From: Peteryoungia ipomoeae
GTDB taxonomy: Bacteria; Pseudomonadota; Alphaproteobacteria; Rhizobiales; Rhizobiaceae
Assembly (NCBI RefSeq): GCF_004912165.1
Contig: NZ_STGV01000007.1
Location: 62,001 to 126,000, forward strand
DNA: 64,000 nt
Reading direction: 5' to 3'
In this document: positions 18,880-28,800 of the stretch, one piece after another
Position numbering within the stretch: position 1 is the first letter of the stretch
Layout: each line of letters begins with the position of its first letter
The notes under the pieces: generated by a model
Databases searched by the model: none
What the model was told of the DNA's origin: nothing
Seen by the model: the letters and a program-made list of their open reading frames with translations, nothing else
Made by a program: the position numbers and the translations under genes

Positions 18880-21054
18880 TCACGTCATGAGCGCTTCGGG
18901 TTGTCCGGGCAGATGAATGGCGGTCAGAATGAGGTCGTCTGCACCGAGGCCATCGGCGCTGATGATGACAATCTCGTAGTCTTGGTCGCCATCGATGTCG
19001 GTTGCGAGTTGCAGCACATGGTGGCCTCTGTCCTCGTCATCGATCATCTTCTTGTAGAGCTTGACGAGCGTCTTGTGCTCGTCGCGGTTTAGCTCAAGGG
19101 AGGTCTCGCCGTCGTCGAAATGGAGCCGGCCGAGTTCGCGTTCAAGCTTTGACAGATCGACCTTGTCGCCGACCTTGAAGTCGCGGATTTCATCCAAACC
19201 TGCGCCGCTGTTTGCAATCGAAGCGACCGACCCGAAGACGAAGGTATCGTTGCCGCCCTTGCCATAAAACACGTTTACTGATGCGCTGGCCGTTATCACA
19301 TCGTTGCCGCCGCCGCCAATCGCGTTTTCAATCGATATCAGGCGGTCCTGTCCGATTTCCTCGCCGGATGCGATGCCGGTGTCGAGATCGATCAGGACGG
19401 CGCTCGACGCAGATGATGCGTCATAGGTATCGCTTCCGTCCCCACCATTCAGAACGTCGTCCCCGTCGTTTTGAATGGTGGTACCGGTCGTTGCTCCACT
19501 GACGTCATTCAAGACGGAATCGGGATCACCCGCCGATCTAACCGCATCATCGGGCGACAGGCTCGCGAGCTCGAGAACGGGTCCAGTCCCGGCAACAAAA
19601 ACATCGTCGCCGAGATTGCCGACGAGGATGTCGTCTCCTGCGCCACCGGCAAGGGTGTCTTGTCCGGCCCCGCCTTCCAGCACGTCTTTGCCGGCGTCTC
19701 CCGACAAGACGTCGTCTCCCGCTTCGCCGAACAGCCGGTCGTCTCCGTCGCCCCCGGACAGACGGTCATCGCCCGTGCCGCCGATCAGGCTATCGTTTCC
19801 AGCTTCACCGAACAGCGTGTCGTTGCCGGCGTCACCGAACAAGACGTCGCTGCCATCGCCGCCGAAGATGCGGTCATTGCCCGCTCCGCCATGGATCACG
19901 TCTCGACCGTCCCCGCCAATCAGCAGATCGTCGCCTGCACCGCCCAGGATCAGGTCGTCATCTTCGCGACCATAGACAATGTCGTTCCCGGCTCCCGCAT
20001 CGATAACGTCCTTGTTCGGCGTTCCCAGAAGCACGTCGTCTGCATCGGTTCCGCTGATCTCGGTCTCCGGGTGGGGGCGCAGATCGAGAAAGGCCTGGCC
20101 CTCCACCGTCGCCTTGCCGTCGCTCAGTTTGAAGGTCAGCGTGACCATGCCCTCCTTGTCGCGTTCGGGCCGGTAGATCCAGGCGTCACTGCCGTAGGCG
20201 CGGATCTCGCCGAAGGTCGCCCGTATATCCGAGACAGTCAGGACATCGCCGTCCGGATCCGTGGCGGCACGAGCCAGATCGGCCCACATCAGCAGCATGG
20301 AGACATTGATGAGCCCCGATCCGAGATAGATCGGTCCGCGGGACACGGGTGCGCGGTTAACGGGCTGATTGCCGCCACCTGTGCCGCCGCCCGTACCGCC
20401 GCCAGTCGGGGGCTGTTTGCCGCCGTCGGTCGACCCGCCATCGACCGGCGGCTTGGTGTCAATCGGAGGCGTGGCGCCGTCGCTTTGATCGCCAGACGCG
20501 GGGGGACGGTCGAAAGGGGTGTTCGTTGCCCCTGTCCGAAACAGATTGCCGAACCCTGCATTGGCAACTGGCGGAGACAGGAAGCGAAAGCTGTTGGCTG
20601 AAACGTCGATTGAAACGCCCTGGAAGGGGCGAGCGGCATAGGGCACCTCAAGGATAAAGTCCTGGGTATTGAAGCGGATCGACGAATAGAGCCGGCGCGG
20701 CGGATCGACTTGCTCGGCCGCTGCATTGTAAAGCTGCTGGATCTCCTGCCAGAAGGCTGCCATGTCGAGACTACCGTCCACCTGGTGGTCCTGGGGCTCT
20801 CCCCCTGTCTCATCAAGCGTTTCCGGCTGGCGGTCATCGGGTGCTTGCATATTGGGCGCCGGGTTGACGATCTCGCGGAGACGACCGAGATAGGCGCCGA
20901 TACCTATGGAGAGAACGGCGAAAATCCCGGGCGACCACAGCGTCCTGTCCGGATGCTCCGCAATCGCAAACTTGCGCGCCGGCGCCTTGGCCGACTGCGC
21001 GTCGCCATGGCCAAGTTTCAGAACGTCCTCTTGATCGGTAACGGCGGTGCTCAT
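18880..21054 (-). CDS. RTX calcium-binding protein with N-terminal membrane segment
   Basis: A 724-residue protein. About residues 42-58 form a hydrophobic segment (IFAVLSIGIGAYLG). A Pro/Gly-rich linker follows (GGGTGGGTGGGN, about 225-240), then a cadherin-like domain (ATDPDGDVLTVSDI), then about a dozen GGxGxDxLx RTX nonapeptides (about 338-500), then an M10-type C-terminal domain (GGNDTFVFGSV, DLSKLERELG). The C terminus is a plausible type I secretion signal. It sits between the ABC exporter and HlyD genes, so it is probably exported by them or is a structural part of the machinery. The N-terminal membrane segment is unusual for a free type I substrate. Six bases separate it from the ABC gene. 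Confidence 0.82.
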   Translation of the reverse strand: MSTAVTDQEDVLKLGHGDAQSAKAPARKFAIAEHPDRTLWSPGIFAVLSIGIGAYLGRLREIVNPAPNMQAPDDRQPETLDETGGEPQDHQVDGSLDMAAFWQEIQQLYNAAAEQVDPPRRLYSSIRFNTQDFILEVPYAARPFQGVSIDVSANSFRFLSPPVANAGFGNLFRTGATNTPFDRPPASGDQSDGATPPIDTKPPVDGGSTDGGKQPPTGGGTGGGTGGGNQPVNRAPVSRGPIYLGSGLINVSMLLMWADLARAATDPDGDVLTVSDIRATFGEIRAYGSDAWIYRPERDKEGMVTLTFKLSDGKATVEGQAFLDLRPHPETEISGTDADDVLLGTPNKDVIDAGAGNDIVYGREDDDLILGGAGDDLLIGGDGRDVIHGGAGNDRIFGGDGSDVLFGDAGNDTLFGEAGNDSLIGGTGDDRLSGGDGDDRLFGEAGDDVLSGDAGKDVLEGGAGQDTLAGGAGDDILVGNLGDDVFVAGTGPVLELASLSPDDAVRSAGDPDSVLNDVSGATTGTTIQNDGDDVLNGGDGSDTYDASSASSAVLIDLDTGIASGEEIGQDRLISIENAIGGGGNDVITASASVNVFYGKGGNDTFVFGSVASIANSGAGLDEIRDFKVGDKVDLSKLERELGRLHFDDGETSLELNRDEHKTLVKLYKKMIDDEDRGHHVLQLATDIDGDQDYEIVIISADGLGADDLILTAIHLPGQPEALMT

Positions 21055-21060
21055 GATGGC

Positions 21061-22782
21061 TCACTCCGCTGCAACAGACAATGTCGGGCTGTGGCGCGCC
21101 GGTTTCCTTAAGGGTGTGTTGGCGGGCACCTTGATGATGTCCTCCTTTGGCCCGAACGAAGACAGCTTGCCGCCCTGCACGACGCCGACCATGTCCACGG
21201 CCTGAAGAACACTTGGACGATGGGCGACAATGACGACGATGCCGCCACGCTCGCGCACCTTGACGATGGCCTTCATCAGGGCCTCTTCGCCTTCGGAATC
21301 GAGGTTGGAGTTCGGCTCGTCGAGCACAAGCAGGAAAGGATCGCCGTAAAGCGCACGGGCAAGTGCCAGGCGTTGCCGCTGGCCTGCGGAAAGCGACTGT
21401 CCGCCAGGCCCGATCTGCGTCTGGTAGCCGTTCGGCAGGCGCACGATCAACTCATGAATGCCCGCTGCCCGCGCAGCCCGGAATATCATCTTTGCATTGG
21501 CATCCGGATCGAAGCGGGCGATGTTGTCGGCGACGGTGCCGTCGAGCAGCGCCACCTCTTGTGGAAGGTAGCCGACATTTTCGGTGAAGAAGCGGGTCGG
21601 CCACTGCTTGAGGTCGGCGCCATCGACCCGGACAGACCCCCGCAACATCGGCCAGATGCCAAGCAGCGAGCGCGCCAGCGTCGTCTTGCCGCCGCCGGAC
21701 GGACCGATCAGTGCCAAGGCCTGGCCGGCCGTGAGCTTGAAGGAGACGTCGCTCAGGAGCACGGTGCCCGTTGTTGGTGCGACCGTCGTCATGCCCTCCA
21801 CGACCAGGGCCTCGCTCGGGGCCGGCAGGTCGAATTGCGTGCTTGGCCGATCGAGCACGGCAAGCGTGTCCTTGATGCGGGACCAGCTCCGGCGTGCCGA
21901 GATCACGCCCTTCCACTGGGCGATTGCCTGATCGACAGGGGCGAGCGCCCGACCCGTGACGATCGACGAGGCAATGATGGCACCGGCCGACATTTCCCCC
22001 TGGATGGTGAGATAGGCACCAAGTCCAAGCGTTGCCGATTGCAGCATCATGCGCAGCACCTTGGAAATGCCGGCAAAGGTGCCTGCGATGTCCGACGTGG
22101 CGGTCTGGGTGTCGAGGTGACGCCGATTGGCGCTTTCGAAACGGTCGATCGCGCGATCCGTCATGCCCATGGAATAGAGAATGTCACCGTTGCGGACATG
22201 GTTGTCCGAGACGTTGTTGCGCTGGATCGCGGCCCGCGTCATCTCCTTGGCATGCCGGCGCGACAGGAGTTCGGCGGCAATCGTCAGGCAGGCGAGGAAG
22301 GCGGCCCCACCGAGCGTCAGCATGCCGAGCACCGGATGCAGCATCCAGACAAAGACGAGATAGACCGGAATCCAGGGCAGATCGAAGAGCGCCACCGGGC
22401 CGGCCCCGGACAGGAAGCCGCGCACCGTGTCGACGTCGCGACCACGCTCGGAGGCTTCCGCTGCGGAGTAACCGAAGCGCGGCATGTCGATGACCACCCG
22501 ATGCACGAGCGGTGCGATCTGCCGGTCGACGTTGGAGCCGAAGCGGACCAGAATCTGAGAGCGAAGAATGTCAAACAGGCCCTGGAAAAGGTAAAGCCCG
22601 ACCGCGATCACCGAGAGCCAGACCAATGTCGGGATGCTGCCGCTGGTCAGCGCCCGATCATAGATCTGCAGCATGTAGAAGGCGCCTGTCAGCGCAAGAA
22701 TGTTGATGATCCCGGACAGGCCGAAGACGAAACCGGTTACAAGACCGACACCGGACAGTTTGTAGCTTGACTGCTTACTCAT
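21061..22782 (-). CDS. Type I secretion ABC exporter (PrtD/LipB-like)
   Basis: A 573-residue half-transporter. It has six membrane helices in the first 300 residues (TGAFYMLQIYDRAL is typical of the PrtD family) and a C-terminal ATPase with intact Walker A (GPSGGGKTT), signature (LSAGQRQRLALARAL), Walker B (LLVLDEPNSNLD) and H-loop (VAHRP). There is no N-terminal C39 domain. The ATG at 22782 follows a GGGGGAAG-type ribosome site; the frame extends 13 codons upstream. It probably exports the peroxidase upstream and perhaps the RTX protein downstream. Confidence 0.93.
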   Translation of the reverse strand: MSKQSSYKLSGVGLVTGFVFGLSGIINILALTGAFYMLQIYDRALTSGSIPTLVWLSVIAVGLYLFQGLFDILRSQILVRFGSNVDRQIAPLVHRVVIDMPRFGYSAAEASERGRDVDTVRGFLSGAGPVALFDLPWIPVYLVFVWMLHPVLGMLTLGGAAFLACLTIAAELLSRRHAKEMTRAAIQRNNVSDNHVRNGDILYSMGMTDRAIDRFESANRRHLDTQTATSDIAGTFAGISKVLRMMLQSATLGLGAYLTIQGEMSAGAIIASSIVTGRALAPVDQAIAQWKGVISARRSWSRIKDTLAVLDRPSTQFDLPAPSEALVVEGMTTVAPTTGTVLLSDVSFKLTAGQALALIGPSGGGKTTLARSLLGIWPMLRGSVRVDGADLKQWPTRFFTENVGYLPQEVALLDGTVADNIARFDPDANAKMIFRAARAAGIHELIVRLPNGYQTQIGPGGQSLSAGQRQRLALARALYGDPFLLVLDEPNSNLDSEGEEALMKAIVKVRERGGIVVIVAHRPSVLQAVDMVGVVQGGKLSSFGPKEDIIKVPANTPLRKPARHSPTLSVAAE

Positions 22783-22848
22783 GGCTTCCCCCACTTGAAC
22801 TTGCCTGTCCGGCCGCCCCATGGGCCGGACAGATGTGCCATGGTGTCC

Positions 22849-25800
22849 TCAGGAAATGCCGAGGAAGTCGTTGATCGTCAGGTTGTGGCGGCCGTGCAGC
22901 GACAGTTCGAAGTCGGCGGCATTGTCGCCTTGCGTGTTGCCGCGGATGACGGTGAACTCCTCGCCATCACGAACCTCATGCGTGATGGTCACGTCGCCGA
23001 TGGCATCGATCGTCTGACCTGCCTCGAGCTTCAGAGCACCCATCCCGTTGAAGTCGATCCGGTCGCCGGTCTGGAAGCCGTAGATCGTGTCGCCATTGGC
23101 GGCTGCCGCCGAGGTGAACTTGAAGACGTCGTCGCCAAGTCCGCCGTCGATGACGTTGACCGCCGTTGACGCCGTGATCTTGTCGTGTCCCGCACCCGTG
23201 ACGATGTTCTCGAAGCCGTAGAAAGTATCGGCCCCGGTCGTGCCGCCCGAAACAGAGCCGCGCTCATTGAAGCCGTTGCCGAGATCCACCGTCAGGTTGG
23301 CGCTGCTTGCGGCGTAATCGAGCGTGTCAACGCCGTCTTCGCCGTAGTAAACGTCATTGCCGTCGTTGAGGGTCGCAATCACGGTATCGTCACCGGCACC
23401 TGCCCAGACACGGTCATCGCCCGCGCCGCCCTCGATCACGTCATTGCCGGCCCCGGCAAATATCTGATCGGAGCCCGCGCCGCCGAAGACGATGTCCTTG
23501 CCGTCGCCGGCATGCACTTCGTCGTCGCCAACACCCGCGTTGATGAAGTCATCTCCGTCGCCGCCGGTGATAACGTCATCGCCATCCTCACCACGCAGAA
23601 TGTCCGAACCAGCCTCGCCAACCAGAACATCCGTCCCGGCACCGCCAAGGATCGTATCGTTTCCACCGGCGCCAAGGAGCGCATCGGCGGAGGCCGTGCC
23701 GATGAGGGTGAGGGCTGCCACCGGAGTCGGAGTCGGCGTTGTGCCGCCACCCGTGCCGGAGCCGGAACCGTTGCCAGAGCCGTTACCGGAGCCGGCACCA
23801 TCTCCGTCATCTTCGTCTTCGCCTTCACCGTCGCTGTCGCCGTCCGAAGAAGCGTCCTCGTCCTCGTCCTCTTCTTCACCTTCATCGTCATCGTCATCGT
23901 CATTGCCGATGCCGTCGTCTTCGCCGTCGGTCTGGCCATCGCCATTGCCGTCGCCATCATCCTCGCCATTGCCATTGCCATTGCCATTGCCATTGCCATC
24001 GCCATTGGCATCATCCTCGATATCCGAGGAGAAGATGTCTTCCGGCAAACCCGTGAGGCCGGTGTTGCGGGCGACGATGTCCGAGAAGCCCTGACCGTCG
24101 ATGAAGTTTTCATAGAGATCGAAATTGTCGAAGCGCTCCAGATAATAGAAGCGATCTGCCTCCTGCAGCCGATCGAACTGTTCGTGCAGAACAACCCAGA
24201 AGGTATCGCCTGCCATGCCGCCGTTGAAATGCTTTTCGGCCAAACCGCCGACCCAAAGGTCGACGCGGTCGATACCCTTCACGAGACCTGTGCCATCGCT
24301 CTGGACCGTGACGATATTGCCGTTGATCGCCTTGAATTCGGCAATCTGGTTGGCCTGCAGCACCAGGTCCGGATAGGCAGCCATGAACTGCACGAGCACG
24401 GCATCGCTGATCCCGTTGCGCTGCTGGAAGTTCTGCCAGCTTGAATAGGGGTTCATCGAACCGCCATTGGCCTCCAGAAATTCCACGGCGAACTTGATGT
24501 AGGGGTCGGTCGAGGCCTTCAGATCGGCCTTTACCTGGTTGAGTGTGCCAAGACCCACGTCGCGACCGCGCGCCACGTTGAAGGCGAAGAGATCGGCCCG
24601 GATGCGTACGAGGTCGTTGCGGACTGCATCGACGATGTTGAAGTCGACATCTTCTGCCGGCTGCTCGACGATGCCGGAGAGGATCGCGCCGGTTCCGAGC
24701 TGTTCGTAGCCCGGCTTCGGATCGTAACCCCTGGCCCTCAATGCGGTCAGTTCCTCAGGCGTGAACACGTCGTTGGTCGGGTTCAAGAAAGCGTCGAACA
24801 GGTTGACCTGATAGTTCTGTCCATCCTCGCCCTTGACGGTAATGGTGTCGCCGATCAGCGAATGGCCGATGCGGTAGACCGCTGCCGCAAATTCGTGGCT
24901 GATGCTGGCGCTTGCCTGATCATTATACGCCTCGAAGCCATGGCTGCCGTTACCCTGGATGCCGCCGATGAGGGCATCGGCGAATTCGGTGAAGACAACA
25001 CGCTGGTACTCGGCCTCATTGACCATCTTCGCAGCCTGGAAAAGTTCTTCCGGGGTGCCCTGGAAACCGGCAGCCTGCAACTTCTCGACATGGAAATTGT
25101 GGTTGCGGGCCCAGATCGTATGCATCGAGGTCAGCGTGAAATTCTCGTTCGTGCGACCGTCGCCGCCGATGTAGTGATCGAGCGGACTGATAGCCGGATT
25201 GGCGTCGAGCAGCAGGGCGTGGCTCGACCCCATGAAATCGCTGGCGAGTGCGCGCACCACCGTCGGGTTATAGCCGGACTGCTCACTCCAGAGTGTCGGA
25301 TAATACTGGAGAAGGGTCTTGCCGCCTTCGAGCCCTGGTCCCTTGAACACGGTTTCGGCGGTCCGATGATGATCAAGCAATTCGCGAAGCGTCGACATCA
25401 GATCGAAGCCTGGCGCCGACGAGTCCTCAGGCCCCATGAGGATGCGCGAGCCCACACCGAAGTGGCCATCGCTTTCACGCAGGAACTGCCCGACGATGAC
25501 GTTGGAACCATAGACCTGGTTCTGGTCGACAAACGGCGAGGTCTTGTTCAGATGCTCGGGAATGTCGGTTGCCGATTCCAGCGGTTGCTTCAGCGAGCCA
25601 CGGGTCAGGTCGGTAAAGTTCGCCGCTGTCGGTCCGGGAATATCCGCACCGTCAATGATCACCTTGCCAGCACCTCCCTTCGGCAGGAAGTCCAGCCCGT
25701 GGTCGAAATACTGACCGAAGGCCATGAAGAAGATGTTCGCCTCGTTTGGCGCTTTTGGCAGGTTGGCTTCCTGTGCACCGATCGCATTCGAGATTGCACG

Positions 25801-28800
25801 TGGATCGAGCCCGTCGAAGATCGGGTTGAGTGCCCGGTTGATGATGTTGTTCTGGGCATCGACCTCAACGCCGGCACCGTAGCGGGCTTCGGTCAGGCGG
25901 ATGAATGCCTGATCTGCCGATCCGAAATCTGGATTGTCGACGTTGTTGCCATTGCCTGAAAGGTCACGAGTGCCACCCGAGCCCGCCGTATCGTCATCAT
26001 CCTCAAAGGCCGCAAGCCCCTTGACCAGATTGGTGATGCCCTGGATGTCGCGCGCAGTGTATTCGAAGCTGCCCGCCGTGCCGGGGACCGGATCGGGGTT
26101 GGCACCGCCGTGATTGCCAGGGGACTGAAGCAGCGGTGCCTCGCCCGAGAAGGTAATCGAGTGCGCTCCGTTGGAAAGCGTCTTCGTCCCATTGCCATTC
26201 AGGGTCAGCACGTAGTCCGCAGCATTCACGCCTTCGGGGATTTCGACGACGTCCTGGGCACGCAGCGTGCCGATGATGGTGTCCTGACCACCGGCCGAAC
26301 GAAACAGGATGCGATGCGCGGAAGACAGGTTCGAAATATTGACGGTATCGTTGCCTTCGGAGCCTTCGATCGTGATGGTGTTGAAGCTCAGGCTGGTCGC
26401 ATTGAAGTTCCCGATTGTGGATACCTGGTCATTCCCCGCACCGGTGTTGATGATGATCTCTTCAATGTTGTCGAGTTCGGCGATGACGTTGCCGTTGGCT
26501 GTGCCGTTGCGGGTAATCACGATCTCTGTGTTGGCGTTCAGTGGCCTGTTACCACCGAGCGCAACCCAGTCAGCCCTGGCGTAGATGCTATAGGTTTCCG
26601 ATGTGTTGTTGCCGTTGACGATAAAGGTGTCGTCGGTGCCGGCACCGCCGTTGATAACGTCTCGACCATCGGTCGCCGTGAATGTCAGGCCTCCGATGAC
26701 AATCGGATCGTCCACGGTCCAGCTGATCGTGTCGTCGCCAGCGCCAGCGTTGATCGTGTCATTGCCTCCATTGCCGGCGATGATGTCGGCACCGGCTGTC
26801 CCAGTGATGTTGTTGTTTCCATTGCCACTCAAGATCGTATCGCCCACGACCCCTGTGGGGCCCGAGTTTACGGTGGTCACAGTGCCCGCACCGTCCGTGT
26901 AGGTCACCTGGACGCGCAACAGGTCATCGACCTGTCCGTTGCCCGGGGTAAACGTGGTGCCGGTTGCCCCGGCAATGTTGGTCCAGGTCGCGCCATTGTT
27001 GGTGGAAACTTGCCACCGATACGAAAAGGTGCCGAGACCATCCGGATCCGTCATGCTGGCCGTATTGACGGACAACTGCTGCGAGCGGGTCGGGGTGAGA
27101 TCCGATATTGTCGGCGCGCCACTCTGACCTTCCTGGGCATTGGTCACCGTGATTGCGAGTGCCTGGCTATCAACGGCGATGCCGTCCGTGGCCTCAACGA
27201 TGACATCGTAGACATTGTTGCCGCCGGCATCCGTCGGGGCTTCGAAGTTCGGCGAGTTTATAAATGAGAGCACGCCCGTTGCCGGATCGATCGTGAAGAG
27301 TGCAGCGTCAGCGCCGCCAGCGATCGAATAGGTGAGCAGCTGGCCGGCATCCGGGTCTATCGCCGTGACAGTCGTGGCGAGTGTGGTGTTTTCCGCACGC
27401 GAAATGGCTGCGGTCGCGCCTCCACCGTTGGAGGTGATCGCCGGTGCCCGGTTGAGAAGGTCACTGACGGACACCGTTGTGCCATCGGCGAAGCGCAGGG
27501 CTTCAATGTTCGTCAGCCTGTCGGTTCCATCCGAGTTGATGAGGCCGAGGGTACCGTCTGGATCTACGGTGACATGGCTGACCGTGATGCTGCCATCCGC
27601 ATTGCGAACGAAGGAATAGTTCTCCCGCACATCCGAATACACGGCGATGTCCAGGTCACCCGTTTTGCCGCCGTTGACGATTTCCCGGACGATTTCCATC
27701 TGACCCGGTGTCACGGTGCGCTCAAGCAGGAGGTCGGATAGAGCCTTGCCACCCAAGGCAGGCGTTGCCCCTGCCGGGATCTCGCCATTGACCAGCTGCG
27801 ACTGAAGATAGACGGGGCCTGCCAGACTGTCTGCTGTGTAGATGACATTGCCGGCTGTGATCCGGATGCGGACATTGAGCCAGGCGTCACCGTCGATGAC
27901 GTCATCGCCGCCCCGGCCTTCGATCAGATCGCTGCCGCCGCCGCCGAGCATTATGTTGCCATCGTCGAAGGCGATTTCGGCTTCGCGAGCCGCGGCACCA
28001 ACCGTGGCCGACGACTGAACGAGATTGCCCAGCAGTTCGCGAAGTCCGTCGATGCGATCAATGCCGGCCTGGCTGAGATGGTGCTTGACCATTGTGTTCT
28101 CGGCGCCCGCGAGGTTTGCAGCGGGTTCGGCTTCTGCATCTGGCTCAGTTGGGAAAGCGGTTGAGCGGTTGTCGCCCTTCAGCACGTCGTTCTGGCTGTA
28201 GCCGGAAACACCTTCAACGGCATCAAAGCGGTTGCGCAGGATATCCTGTTGGTCGGTCGTGAAGATCGGACGCAGAAGATCAGCGTCAGCCGACTTGGTG
28301 CTGCCCTTGTAAATCGCCCAGTCATAGCCCCACATGCCCTCATTGCGCATGACGCTTTCGCCCTGGACCATGATGTCGTCGCCAGATTCGGCGTCGAAGT
28401 CATTTTCGTTCTCACCCGCAAACATGACGTCGTGGCCGAGAATGGTCGAATTGAAGAAGAGCTCGGAATTGTCGCCGGCGATAACGTCGAAGCCGTTGCC
28501 GCCCTCGATCCAGTCGTCGCCTTCGTTGCCGAGCAGGAAGTCGCCACCTTCGCCGCCGAGCATGAAGTCGTCGCCTTCGCCGCCGAACATTTCCTTGCCG
28601 TCCGGACCCGCCATCAGCACGTCTGATCCCTGGTTGCCGAAGACCAGCGCAAGGCCCGAGCCGCCATGGATGACGTCGTTTCCTTCCTCGCCCATCAGGA
28701 AGTCGACTTCGCCGATATCGGTACCGGAATTGGTGATGATATCATCGCCCTGGCCGCCATGGACCTTGTCGACCCCGTAGCCGGCTTCGATGCGATCGTT

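Noticed and set aside
21220..22770. 516-codon plus-strand frame opposite the ABC exporter gene
   Set aside because: Antisense shadow of a gene with intact Walker and signature motifs; composition (His/Arg/Asp rich) is typical of shadows.
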